Shown in pieces: positions 1-10,070 of a DNA stretch of 41,460 bases. This stretch comes from Oehlia diaphana (taxonomy: Eukaryota > Glomeromycota > Glomeromycetes > Glomerales > Glomeraceae), in contig QZLH01000257.1 of assembly GCA_003833135.1 (NCBI GenBank), positions 68,302-109,761 on the forward strand, read 5' to 3'. The position numbers were made by a program, and so were the translations under genes. The stretch's first letter is position 1. The number at the start of each line of letters is the position of its first letter. Below the pieces are notes generated by a model. The model made no database searches. It was not told the DNA's origin and was given only the letters and a program-made list of their open reading frames with translations.

Positions 1-581
1 TAACCAAATTTTACTGTTTAGGCCTAATATCATGCATAAATTAATGAACTTATCAAATTTGAGGCAATTAAAATATTAAAATGACTTATTAGTAATATTG
101 GATGATATATCATATATGCAACATGTGCTATTTTTATTACATGGTTATAATACAAAATTTCTTAGTTAATTAACCAATGTATTCAAAATTTCAATTAATT
201 CTCTTAGAGCTTCGATTCTGGTTTATATACAGTAACACGCCTAATTCTATTTTTATTTTTTTTTTAAGATTAATAACGCATTTCTTTTTTAATCAAATCA
301 ATTTTTAATATAGATTTTACATTAATTTTAGAAATAAATAGAGGTAAACAGTTAAAATTGATTAACCCTATAACTAACCAATCCATTCTAAAGTAATAAA
401 AAATACTATGCTAATTAATCCAATCTATTTACTAAACGAAACCTTTAATAAGAAAAATAATAGATACAATAAATTATGAAATTATTTAAAAAAGATAACC
501 AAGTTTTGTCGAAATAAAAATTTACTACAAATTGTGTATATTTTATATTAACTCTGTTAGCTCATAATTTCAATAATGATG
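1..581. other. AT-rich stretch without a recognisable gene
   Basis: The first 580 bases are strongly AT-rich, with frequent stops in all frames and several T and A runs. I see no open frame, RNA gene or clear repeat here. Confidence 0.6.
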
Positions 582-929
582 CTATATCCCACGTGTAATC
601 ACTTTCTTCTTTTTACGTTTTTTCTTACTTTCTTTTGGTTTCGTTGAAACTAGTGGCTTTAATAGCAATCTTTTACTAAAGTCTTCATTTAAATGTGTAA
701 ATTCTTTTACAGCCTCTTTGCTTGTTCCAATGTGTATGTGATGATTGTTTATCGGCGTGGGCACTGGTGTAGATGTCACCACTTCTAATTGGTCCGTCGC
801 ATCAAAATATCATCCGCAAAAGATCTGCTGATTGTTGTATAGACGTGGTATTTGCTGATGCAAAATGATCTTTTTCTTTGCAGACTTCTTATCTGTAATG
901 ACGCTCCTAACTCTTCTATCATCGCCGAT
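582..929 (-). pseudogene. Coding-like minus-strand frame with one internal TGA and a lysine-rich C-terminus
   Basis: A 116-codon frame runs from 929 down to a stop at 582-584 and is interrupted only once, by TGA at 812-810. The first part is basic and reads VITDKKSAKKK then RLYNNQQIFCG. The second part contains HIHIGTSKEAVKEF and ends in a lysine-rich run (KPKESKKKRKKKK) that looks like a nuclear-localisation signal. There is no ATG in this frame, and a TAG lies just upstream. A palindromic T/A tract (939-962) sits directly upstream, as it does before the BTB-TLDc gene at 22309. Composition and the length of the frame suggest a gene or a fresh remnant, but I do not recognise the family. It could also be an exon whose other parts I failed to find. 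The part from the GTG at 782 could be read alone, but GTG is not a normal nuclear start. Confidence 0.3.
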
Positions 930-938
930 CTATATATC

Positions 939-962
939 TTTTTTTTTTAAAAAAAAAAAAAA
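939..962. repeat. T10-A14 palindromic homopolymer tract
   Basis: Ten T are followed directly by fourteen A, a self-complementary tract. Similar tracts lie just before the coding frames at 22309 (+) and 8123 (-), and smaller ones near 8645 and 27253. It may be a promoter-type nucleosome-excluding element. Homopolymer length is also prone to sequencing error. Confidence 0.6.
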
Positions 963-1186
963 TTAGTAACGCGTTTATTTATTTGTTAATCAATTTTTAG
1001 AAAAGATTACATAAAAAAATTAATTTACTCTCTATAACTACTAAAGTATTTGAACAATAAAAAAAGCTTTATACTATAATCTATCTAATCTATTCTAAAT
1101 AAAGAACTATATTAATTTTGGCGTTAAATTCCAATTTTTACTATCTTTACTTTCAGTATATCTACTTAAAATTCTATTCTTCGTTA

Positions 1187-1417
1187 CTAATTTAATCGAA
1201 TTTTAGCTTCCAACATCCTATGTTCGTTGTTAAAATATAATAATATATACGATGAACCGTGCGGCCTTATAACCATTCCAAACATGGCTTTGTAGAGTTT
1301 GACGTACTTTATTATTCCTGACTTTTTGAAATTTGCTCCTTTAATTTGAGAGTTGCTTGCCAAGAACTTTACAGAAACTTCAAGATCGTAGCGATGGCTT
1401 AATACACAGTAACTGCG
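1187..1417 (-). pseudogene. Unrecognised coding-like fragment running into a MITE arm
   Basis: A minus-strand frame is open for 76 codons from 1417 to a TAG at 1187-1189, a length unlikely by chance at this base composition. It reads KGANFKKSGIIKYVKLYKAM, then RPHGSSYILLYFNNEHRML. Its upstream third is encoded by the left arm of the inverted-repeat element at 1368-1520. There is no ATG at a useful place. I do not recognise the family. It may be a C-terminal exon truncated by the element, or a remnant of a larger transposon to which the inverted repeat belongs. Confidence 0.3.
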
Positions 1418-1520
1418 TTATAAATACATAGTAACCACATTATGTAATCGTAAAGAAATTACATATATGCAGTTACTGCGCATTAAGCCATCGCTACGAT
1501 CTTGAAGTTTCTGCGGTAAA
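1368..1520. mobile_element. 153-bp inverted-repeat element (MITE-like)
   Basis: The left arm (1368-1417) begins TTTACAGAAACTTCAAGATC and the right arm (1469-1520) is its inverted copy ending in GATCTTGAAGTTTCTGCGGTA and AA. The arms match over about 45 bp including CGTAGCGATGGCTTAAT, apart from a small indel (ACAG versus ACCGCAG) and a few substitutions. The roughly 50-bp centre has no coding capacity. I could not identify a convincing target-site duplication. The structure fits a non-autonomous DNA transposon or a foldback element. Confidence 0.8.
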
Positions 1521-1837
1521 AATTGATAATTCCGGGCAACGGTGATGATCACCCCAATAAAAACCTTTTTCAATATTTGTATTTTAATATTTTAATTAAA
1601 AAATTCATGGTAAAACATACTTATTAATGAAAACATTATTAGAATATTCAAATACTTTTATCTTAATTAAATTATCATTCAACGATATTTTAATATTCAA
1701 AAAGTTATTTTATGTGCATTAAATTGTTGCAATATCATGTGAAACAAATTTCTCTAACTTATATTCAGATTTATAATAAGAGATTCTTCAGTTATACTAA
1801 GATATAAAAAGAACATGATGCGCACAAAATTGGAATA

Positions 1838-1930
1838 GTTGACGTAAACCATCTCATAATAGAAATAATTATTGCGTAAAGTTGACATACAGTAAATCAC
1901 TATGTAATAAAATACTGATCGCGTTTAATT
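1838..1930. repeat. Degenerate 43-bp tandem repeat, array 1
   Basis: Two diverged units starting GTTGACGTAAACCATCTCAT and GTTGACATACAGTAAATCAC follow each other at roughly 43-bp spacing and share the ATTATTGCGTAAA type of tail. The same unit occurs at 3802-3905, on the other side of the truncated BTB gene. Confidence 0.6.
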
Positions 1931-2325
1931 GATCGCCCACATTCACATGTAATCAATTATTTGATAATCAAAGAAAATTTGACCAGCACTATAATAATTT
2001 CAGTCATGTTGTTGGCGTTAAGTTGATAAAATTTACAACTATAATTGATTAATTTATTGCTTAACTTTATCTTTCTCATTTACCAGTTTATAACTCGATT
2101 ATTGCACGACTTTGGCATTAACTTGAACAGGACCCTCAGAAAAGTCTCGTGTAGATAGTGCGTGAATAGCAAAAAAATAATCATGTAGATCTCTCCTTTT
2201 ATGGATAATTTTTTTGATACTGGCTGGCATTATTATAATTCCGGCCCTGAAAAAGGATAATAAATTTTTTTGCTGCGCCTTACCTATATAAGACTTTCCG
2301 GATCCGATCAATGGTTGGCTTGATC

Positions 2326-2560
2326 AAATTCACTAGTGCAAGAATGGCCAGTGATCTGAAATTAACGTCTAACTGATATTAGTGATCACGTAACCAGCTG
2401 AAAGTATCAATAACTTGAAAAATATGTTAAAGATATGTGGGGTGACATTTCTCCGGAATATTATAAAAATTAATTGGCAGCATGCCTCGGAGAATTGAAG
2501 CAGTTACAGTATTTCTGCCAATGGATATATTAATATATAAATTTATTATATAAAACTAAT
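2326..2560 (+). pseudogene. Decayed C-terminus of a Tc1/mariner transposase
   Basis: The plus strand reads DMWGDISPEYYKN from about 2432, followed after a frameshift by SMPRRIEAV from about 2479. This is the standard C-terminal ending of Tc1/mariner DDE transposases, where a segment like W-x-x-I-S-P-E-x is followed by the S-M-P-R-R motif. Farther upstream, near 2344, a degraded WP...DL stretch may be the family's WP-x-x-S-P-D-L-N-P motif. Several stops (TGA, TAA) and at least one frame change make it non-functional. The catalytic core is missing, and no terminal repeats were recognised. It is unclear whether it belongs to the same family as the element at the right edge, because the two preserved parts do not overlap. 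Confidence 0.7.
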
Positions 2561-2634
2561 AAAGGACAATATAATTAGTAGTTTATTTATTCAAAAATTT
2601 TTATTTTTATATTATTTTATATGAAATTTTTATT

Positions 2635-3657
2635 TTAAAAAAAGTCATAATTAACATAAAATGAGTTATTTACGTTGATAGAATCAAATTTTCGTTTCCT
2701 AGGAGACTGTATATTTGTATTTAATTGTTCATCTGGAGCCATATGAAACGAAAGTATATTATTAACTAAATCCTTTGGTAATATTTTTTTAAAAGGGTAT
2801 ACTTTAGTTATAAAATCTGCTGAAGAAATATTATAAAATCTTATCAATAGAATAAATCTATGAATAGTTCTCTCTATAATTACAATTTCTTCTTTATTCC
2901 ATTTCTTAACATCTTTTTGAATAGAAGGATGTTGAGAAAAACACCATTTTATCAAGCTATCCCAAATAGCAATTTCATCCAATGACAAATCATCTCGTTT
3001 TAAAAGTAATTCTAATAAAGGTGCTTTCAAATTGACAAATTTATCAGATTTAAATAATATGTCTGGTTTAGCGCAAATTTCTTCAAGGCAATAATTCCAT
3101 AAATCAGTGAAAGTTTCATGTTGATAGATTGTTTCAAGAATTTCTATGGGATTTTGTTGTAAAAATTCATGTCGATGTTTAGTCAGATATTCTTGAATAC
3201 AAAGAATTAGCGTTTGTATTTTAAATTCATCTACTGCTATCAAAAGCTTTAAAACATCTGGACCTTGTAAGTTCGTTAAGTCAACCTTTCCACAATAAAT
3301 AAACCTATATTTGAAAAAAAAGAAAAAGAGATATTATACACAGTTTACACTGGGGCAGTAGATTTGTATAAATAATATAATTAATATTTATTTTTATTAC
3401 CTTAAAATAATTTTTAAAAATTGAAGAGAAATATTAGGGAAATTAAAAATAAATTTTTCATTCTTGCAATTTTTGATCAATTCGTTAGAGAGGGCCGCAC
3501 GAAAATATTTAGACCTAATGCGTAAAAGATTTGAAAATGCATGTATTTCTTCCACGTTTTCATTTTTACCGGCATAAATAATAACATCATATCCTTCGTC
3601 GGTTTCAAGTAATTTCTCACAATCGCTAATAACTTCCTGAGAATAATCGAAAGACAT
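2635..3657 (-). CDS. BTB-BACK protein that lacks the TLDc domain (truncated paralogue)
   Basis: This is a two-exon gene, exon 1 at 3657-3401 and exon 2 at 3304-2635, joined through a 96-bp GT-AG intron in phase 2 inside the codon for the Arg of ...KIILR|FIYCG. The protein is 308 aa. The start is the ATG of MSFDYSQEV, which is conserved in the two paralogues. Residues about 20-127 form a BTB/POZ domain (IHAFSNLLRIRSKYFRAAL, then FIYCGKVDL) and about 137-246 a BACK domain (IWDSLIKW, IHRFILLIRFY). BTB-BACK proteins commonly bring substrates to CUL3 ubiquitin ligases. The paralogues at 5691 and 22309 continue into a TLDc domain, but here the frame ends after SINVNNSFYVNYDFF at the first TLDc residues, and I found no TLDc sequence downstream. 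It may be a functional shortened protein or a pseudogene truncated by deletion. The open frame over 308 codons favours recent loss or selection. Confidence 0.85.
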
Positions 3658-3801
3658 AATTTTCAAGAATGACAGAAAGACTGTACTGTAATTAAATTTA
3701 TTAAGTAGTAGTGTCCAAATGTCAACGTTTTTATAATATACCCTAAAAGCTTTATACGGGCAGTAGGATAATATATTGAAAAAAATTTAAAATGTACGTG
3801 A

Positions 3802-3905
3802 AATTGACGTAAATGATCGCTTCATAGTAAAAAACGATATATGTAAAAATGACGTAAATCATTTCATAATAAAAAATTATTGCGTGTAATTGACGTAAAT
3901 AATTT
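3802..3905. repeat. Degenerate 43-bp tandem repeat, array 2
   Basis: About 2.3 units start with ATTGACGTAAATGATCGCTT, AATGACGTAAATCATTTCAT and ATTGACGTAAAT. They match the units at 1838-1930 (TGACGTAAAYCATYTCATAAT followed by ATTATTGCGT). Confidence 0.65.
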
Positions 3906-4954
3906 TAAAAATATTATATGAAAAAAAAAAAATGAAATTACAGTACGAGATTATCTTTAGGCTTTTTGTAAGGTTGGCAGAGAGTGTAATGACTTAAAAT
4001 TTTGGATTCTATTATACCCGAAATTTTTGCATCATTACTGAAAATTACATTACAGGATATAGCTCATCACTATTAAGTATGAATATAAAGGTGACTGTTT
4101 TACTTAAAATATTTCAGTTCAAATACCATCTTATTAATTACTGAGGTATTTTTTATATAACTAGAAATTCCAATATTTTAGTGTTTTTTCCAGAATATAT
4201 TATTGCATAAACTATTAATGTACTGTATAAAAAATAAAATAAAAAATATTAAAAAATAAAGATTAGATTGACGATAGAAAGTTTTAATTAATTTTTAGGC
4301 ATTTTTACTTAAAATCCCAATAATATTAACGATAATATCTCCTCTATGTTGGTGGTCAACACTTTAAAATACTTTTACGTAAATAAGTTTGTAACAATAT
4401 CCTCACAATGTCTAAAATTCTGCACCGAGGATTCAAAACTACTTATTATTTTTTTATGACAGCAGCAAGGTATGGAAACTTCTTACAAAATCGTTAGTTC
4501 TGTAGAACGAAGCTTTTAATATCTTACTTAACTAGCTACAATTCATTGTGAGCAAAAGGAAAATATAATGAGTTATATGTTGTGCCTCAAGCGTCGATTC
4601 TTCAGGTACCTGCTGATGTGCGTCAATGCCATCTAGTCTTAATAAATTTTTATTAATAAATAAATTTTATTTATCGTATTAGAATGTGTAATCCTAAAAT
4701 AAATCCTGAAATAACAGATTGATTAAACTCTAGCTTATGGAAGTCACTTCATAATTTAAAATATATGAATTCACATAAATCGATAAGTATAAAATTTTCA
4801 TAATATGTATAATAATAGTGCTATACACATTTATTTATAGAAAAAAAGTAATTACATTAATAAATAAAAAATATTTAATGTAGAGGACTTGATTGTGCGA
4901 TACAGTTGACACGCATCGTATCAATTACATTTGTCGCAATGTCAGTTATCATCT
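3906..4954. other. Gene-free AT-rich stretch
   Basis: Between the tandem repeat and the hAT-like element I see no open frame with coding character, only short AT-rich runs. It presumably contains the promoter of the minus-strand gene at 3657, but no motif stands out. Confidence 0.5.
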
Positions 4955-5150
4955 GTCATTATTAGAGGTGCAAACTTTACCGACGTAACTACCGTAACAA
5001 AGTTACGTCAATAACGTCACTGCAGATGCTCACATAGAATTTTTATGATAATTTATATAATATCGAGCTACGTCACGAGATACAACCTTTCATTGACTTA
5101 ATGAGTGACGTAGCTAAAAAAAAGAAAAAGTCTGCACCCCTAGACATTAT
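4955..5150. mobile_element. hAT-like MITE with 8-bp target duplication
   Basis: The element spans 4963-5142 (180 bp). It starts TAGAGGTGCAAACTTTACC and ends in the inverted copy, GTCTGCACCCCTA, so the termini have the TAGGGGTG type typical of hAT elements. It is flanked by GTCATTAT (4955-4962) and GACATTAT (5143-5150), which match in 7 of 8 positions, the target-duplication length of hAT transposons. The interior has several ACGTCA/TGACGT motifs in both orientations and no coding capacity. Confidence 0.85.
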
Positions 5151-5690
5151 TCGACACGGCAACATATATATATTTATTATATGCATTCAAATTCTTTATT
5201 TTCCATTTTAAATATTTCATGCATTAAATGTGAAAAATAATTTTGCGTTAAAATAAATTCATGAATATAAAATTTATATGAATGATTTCTTGGTATTAAT
5301 GTTGAAAACTCATTAACTGTTCATATAAATGACAACCTAATGATATTTTTTAAATCCAACATCTTTGAAAATAAAAAGAGATTATCTTTTTGAGATCTTG
5401 TAACTTAACAAGTTTATTTATCAATCACTAGTGAGTGTTTTATGCAAAAATCATACACAATAATGATATCATTGAATTTTCGGTGTTACATACTATATTT
5501 ATTCATAAAAAAGTATTTGTGAAAAAAAACAAGTTCATTCTATCTAAAACATAAAAATAATGAATTATGTAGTTTCAAAAGTACTGAACTTATTGCACTA
5601 TTCATTTTAATAACTATGTCATTCCTAATATAATATCGAAGCATACTGTATTATACTGCAAAAAATAATAAATAATGGATGCTAATATAG
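5151..5690. other. Gene-free stretch downstream of the BTB-TLDc gene
   Basis: AT-rich sequence that must include the 3' untranslated region of the minus-strand gene ending at 5691. Nothing else was recognised. Confidence 0.5.
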
Positions 5691-7192
5691 TTATTTTTTA
5701 ACGATTTGAAAAACTTCAAAATCATCTGCTTTCAAATTTGCTGGTATATCAATTCCAGGATAAGAAGAGTAAGAACTATTTATAATTGTATTGCTACGCC
5801 ACTCACCTTTATGAAAAAATAAATCATAGCTACCACCAAATGCTGGACCAACAGTTGAATCATTTTGTATAGAATATTGATTACCGTTACTATAACTTAC
5901 TTTTGCACTTTGAAGATTATTTTTATCTGTAAATGAGAATAAAAGGCTATCATAAGTAGATTTCCATCCACCACTACGATTCCAATAAAGTGGATTATAT
6001 CCTCCAATTATTTGTTCTGAATTTGTAATTTTTACTACAACAATAGTAGCACCTTTATTATCACATTTAGTATGAAATGCTGCGGATGTATTACCATCCC
6101 TACTAGCACGATAAAGCAAATTAAAATCATAAGGAATATTCTTTTCATTATAATGAGACTGATTTTTCTTTTCAATCCAACTAGAAAAAATAGAAAAATG
6201 TTTGTTATTTACGATAATAGAATCATAAATACATTTTGGTTTCCTAGGGGGTTGTATATTAACATTTAATTGATTATCTGGAGTCATATGAAAAACAAGT
6301 ATATTATCAATTAAATCCTCTGGCATTATTTTTTTAAAAGGATATACTTTAGCAATAAAGTCAGCAGAAGGAATATGATAAAATCTTATCAATGGGATAA
6401 ATCTATGAATAGTTCTCTCCATAATTACAATTTCTTCTTTATTCCATTTCTTAACATCTTTCTGAATAGAAGAATGTTGAAAAAAACACCATTTGATTAA
6501 GCTATCCCAAATAACAATTTCATCCAATGACAAATCATCTCGTTTTAAAAGTAATTCTAATAAAGGTGCTTTTAAATTAATAAATTTATCAGATTTAAAT
6601 AATGTGTCTGGCTTAGTACAAATTTCTTCAAGACAATAATTCCATAAATCAGTGAAGGCCTCATGTTGATAGACTGTTTCAAGAATTTCTATAGGATTTT
6701 GTTGTAAAAATTGATGTTGATGTTTGGTCAAATATTTTTGAATACAAAGGATTAATGATTGTATTTTAAATTCATCTACTGCTATCAAAAGCTTTAGAAT
6801 ATCAGGTCCTTTTAAGTTCTCCAAATTAATCTTTCCACAATAAATAAACCTAAAAATTAAAAAAATATTATATTTAATTACTGCGGCGGTAATTTTGTAC
6901 AAATATATATATGCTTATTATTTATTTTTTATCATTACCTTAGAATAATTTTAAAAGATTGAGGAGAAATATTAGGGAAATTAAAAATAAATTTTCCATC
7001 TTTTTTCTTGGTTGGCTCATTAGAAAATGCTGTACGAAAATATTGAGACCTGATACGCAAAATATTTGAATGTGCATGTATTTCTTCTACTTTTTTGCCT
7101 TCACCAGCATAGATAATAACATTATATTCTTCATCCGATTCAAGTAATTTTTCATAATCTTTAGTAACTTCCTGAGAATAATCAAAAGACAT
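5691..7192 (-). CDS. BTB-BACK-TLDc domain protein
   Basis: A two-exon gene with exon 1 at 7192-6939 and exon 2 at 6849-5691, separated by an 89-bp GT-AG intron at the same phase-2 position as in its paralogues. The product has 470 aa. The ATG of MSFDYSQEV is chosen because it is conserved among the copies. Domains: BTB/POZ about 20-127 (IHAHSNILRIRSQYFRTAF; FIYCGKINL), BACK about 136-245 (VIWDSLIKW, TIHRFIPLIRFYHIP) and TLDc about 292-468. The TLDc shows the usual marks YRASRDG, CDNKGATIVVVK, IIGGYNPLYW, DSLLFSF, GPAFGG and DDFEVFQI. BTB-BACK parts normally bind CUL3 and a target, while TLDc is linked to oxidative-stress resistance and V-ATPase binding. There is no signal peptide or membrane segment, so it should be cytosolic or nuclear. 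Upstream on the same strand lies the MATA-HMG frame at 7758-8123. The exact function is unknown. Confidence 0.93.
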
Positions 7193-7757
7193 GACTTTTT
7201 TCTTACAAAAGAAATATTGTTTCTTCAAGAACAAAAAGAGAACTTGAATTACACAACGTTTGATCGACGAGGAGTCGTTTTATTTTTATAAATGAAAATC
7301 ACATGATAAATCACATTATTATCATTATTATGCAATGTTGTTATTCACGTGTTCAAATCAACTTATTCCATAGGTTGTAAAAAATGGTTATTTGTAATAT
7401 ACCAGAAATTAATGCTTAACCGCAGCAAATTTTCCAAAAATGTATTTACTTTGGGAGTAAAATTAAAAGTATTTTTAAAAATTCATAATAAGTTAATAGA
7501 AATTTAACATAAAACTAACAAACAAAAAATATATATATAATTTCTTAATGATTTCCAGAATTATTAAGAAATCATTTTTACTTAATTTAGAGAAATCATA
7601 AATAATAAAAATGTGTATTAAATTTTTTTATTAAATAATATAATTTTGGTCTGTAGTCCGAACATACTGTTACATAATTAGCGTTATTAATTACTATAAG
7701 ATGTTAAATAAAGAATAAAACTATTTAAAAACATGATGAATTATATAATAAAATAAT
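7193..7757. other. Spacer between BTB-TLDc gene and MATA-HMG frame
   Basis: AT-rich spacer carrying the presumed promoter of the BTB-TLDc gene and the 3' end of the HMG frame. A 10-bp segment ATTATCATTATTAT is locally repetitive. No other feature was seen. Confidence 0.5.
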
Positions 7758-8121
7758 TTAAAATTTAATTAATTGGTAAGTAGGTGGCCTAGTTTTATAA
7801 GAATTATATTCAATAGCATCACTGCTAAAATTCAAATATACTCTTCTAGCATCATCAGATAATTCATTCCACTTTTCAGTTGCAAGCTTGGAAATAGTTG
7901 ATTTAAGAAAGGCATGTTTATGAAGTGCTTCGTATTCTCTTTTAAAAACAAAACAAGCAAATCTTGACCTTGAAAATGTAAGTTTTGGACCGAAACTGTT
8001 GAATGAGAATTTAATTGGATGATTTACTGTTTGGATATTCTTATAAATAATTTTTTGTTTATTATTAACTAGTTCGACCGCAGAAGTTGCAGAAGTTGAA
8101 ATTATATTCTTTTCTTGCGAA

Positions 8122-8123
<2 letters not shown>
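7758..8123 (-). pseudogene. MATA-HMG protein frame without start codon
   Basis: An uninterrupted 121-codon minus-strand frame ends at TAA 7760-7758. It ends RPPTYQLIKF, almost identical to the end of the intact MATA-HMG protein at 26229 (SPPTYQLIKF), and begins NSQEKN where that protein begins MSQEGN. The HMG-box core is recognisable (FACFVFKREYEAL, SKLATEKWNELSDDARRVY), although the PNAFI motif at its start has degenerated to RFACF. The start codon position reads AAT, at the edge of a long A tract (A18 on the coding strand), and no in-frame ATG exists before the next upstream stop. The break may be real, produced by expansion of the T/A tract, or may be a homopolymer error in the assembly. 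An upstream exon supplying the start cannot be excluded. HMG-box proteins of this group bind DNA in the nucleus. Confidence 0.8.

Positions 8124-8152
<29 letters not shown>
8122..8152. repeat. T18-A13 palindromic homopolymer tract at the HMG start
   Basis: Eighteen T followed by thirteen A on the plus strand. On the coding (minus) strand this is T13-A18 placed directly against the first HMG codons. In the intact paralogue the same place reads only AAAAATTTTTATCAATG. Confidence 0.8.
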
Positions 8153-8159
8153 TGAAAAA

Positions 8160-10070
8160 GTTACAATTACTTGAAGGAAAATAATTTATTGTGCACGAAC
8201 GAACTAAAAATTCCTATTGTTAATCCTTTATATTATGTGCGAGTTACACAGAAAAGTGTTTCACTTTGGTTACTCAGGTTACTCAAGTGAAATTGATGAT
8301 CCAAATTCAAAGAACAAGAGAAAATTGTAACTTTGAAAATCTTAAATTTTTATCCTTTTATATTGACGAATAACAAAATAATATTTTTTTCCTACAAATA
8401 ACAAAAATATTGATAAAAATTTTTTTATTAACCATTTCAATATGTTTAAACTTACATACATAATTTTAATCCTATCTTTATTTTTAATATGTTGATAAAT
8501 AACAATGAAATTATATTATCATTAAGTGCCCACTTTTCGTTAAATTGTCTCCGCAGTAAAATCTCAATTCTCGGCATAAGTAACGTGGCTTAGACCAAAT
8601 TTATTTATAAATAATAGATAAGATGGATAATCGATCTACAATCTCTTTTTTTTTTTAAAAAAACATTCTTATGATTTTATGACCGAATTTTATTAAATTT
8701 TTATTCCTTATTCAACTTTAAAATATTTTATTAAATAAAATCAAAATAATCATACAATATTCTTAACACCTAAATTCAAAAAATATATTTTGGCCTTTCT
8801 GAAAAAAAATAAAAACAATTATGATTTATTTATCACAAACTTGATTCAGGCAAACGCATTCCATTTTTATATAAATATATTCTATAAATATTTTACATAT
8901 TAACATTTCGTATTTAGCACTTACATCATTATATTACTACATCAACTCCTTATCATACGACATAGAATCTTTTTAAATTTTATCCTTATTACTCAAATTA
9001 AAATAGTACAATATTTACAAAAATGATATTTATAAAATGAAATCTCTTAAAATCAAAAACTAAATTGATCTCATATCACCATTATCATCTTGCGGACAAA
9101 TGATCCTAATAATAATAGCACTGAGATGGCATTAAGCAAGGTGGATCTATTACGCCATTATTAATTACGGCATGTATTTTATGACCTATATTTTCGCTAT
9201 GAAAAATGTGATGCCTATGGAGAATATCAACAAAAAACTTATAATACATCTATTAGTCCTTCAATTCTAATGAATTCTGAAAAGCAATATTGATATTGAT
9301 ACGAAAGTTTCTGACAACATAATCGATCACATAAAAACTATATTTCATTTCACGTTACTTTTGGCTCGAGTATGCAAATGGAAATTTTTGAAAAAAGAAA
9401 ATCCTAGCCCTAGAATGCTTAAAAAGATAGAAAGGAATGGTACGGATAACAAAGTTTCTACAGTATATAATCACAATAAAGTGAAATTTATTTTTTTTCC
9501 TCTTTCATTCAATTTTATTTAATTTACTAATGTATGGACTATTGAACTCAGTATTCATTTTGTTCACAAGATCAGATTACATTATTACCGATTTATAACA
9601 TAGTATAAAATGACCATAAACATTAATTAGTTTGAGAAATCCTTTAGCTTTTAGTGATTCATTAGTCCCTTTACCGATACCCTCATAATTTCACAATTCG
9701 CCCTTCGTCACCTTCCCTTGTACTGTTTTTAAATAAAGTTGGATAAGCCACGCCATTTTAATTATATATTTTTATCAATAATATAGTTTTCCAATTCAAA
9801 TTTATATATTCATTTCCAATTACTTACTGATTTTGGTAGTATTGATGCTGGGCCAATGTAAATAATGCCGACAATTCATTGAACGCCAAGCTGCCCAAGT
9901 GTGGAGTTATTTCATTGTCGTGCCACTTGATTTCCTTCCAATTTTTATCTTCATTTCATTCATCTTTGTTCATCTAAAAACCGGTGGCAACAAATTTAAT
10001 AATATATTGGAATATAATATGGGATACAATAATTCAACATTCTATTCACCTTAATAAACTATTTATTTAA
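8160..10070. repeat. Upstream part of a diverged segmental duplication (copy 1)
   Basis: This flank of the HMG frame is collinear with 26607-28280. Conserved blocks are GAGTTACACAGAAA with GATGATCC (near 8219-8302), CCGCAGTAAAATCTCAATTC (8551), GGCTTAGAC with ATTTATTTATAA (about 8588-8610), ATTACTACATCAACTCCTTA (8934), AAACCGGTGGCAACAA (about 9976) and TTCAACATTCTATTCACC (10035). In between the copies have diverged beyond easy alignment. No intact coding frame was recognised. A GC-richer patch lies at about 9840-9930, of unknown nature. Confidence 0.7.
8545..8663. promoter_or_regulatory. Conserved non-coding block upstream of MATA-HMG frame, copy 1
   Basis: Conserved with 27118-27267: CCGCAGTAAAATCTCAATTC, then GGCTTAGAC, then TTTATTTATAA, then GATAATCGATC and AATCTCTTTTTTT, ending in a T-tract/A-tract. 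It lies about 430 bp upstream of the HMG frame (minus strand). It may be promoter DNA, an untranslated exon or a small RNA gene. The basis is only the similarity of the two copies. Confidence 0.45.

Noticed and set aside
2099..2311. Minus-strand frame with GSGKS, resembling a P-loop
   Set aside because: It starts with TTG, the glycine required earlier in the GxxxxGK(S/T) motif is absent, and a TGA lies just upstream. The similarity is probably chance, although the C-terminal part has protein-like composition.
6072..6269. Plus-strand 65-codon frame
   Set aside because: It is the antisense shadow of the TLDc region of the gene at 5691-7192.
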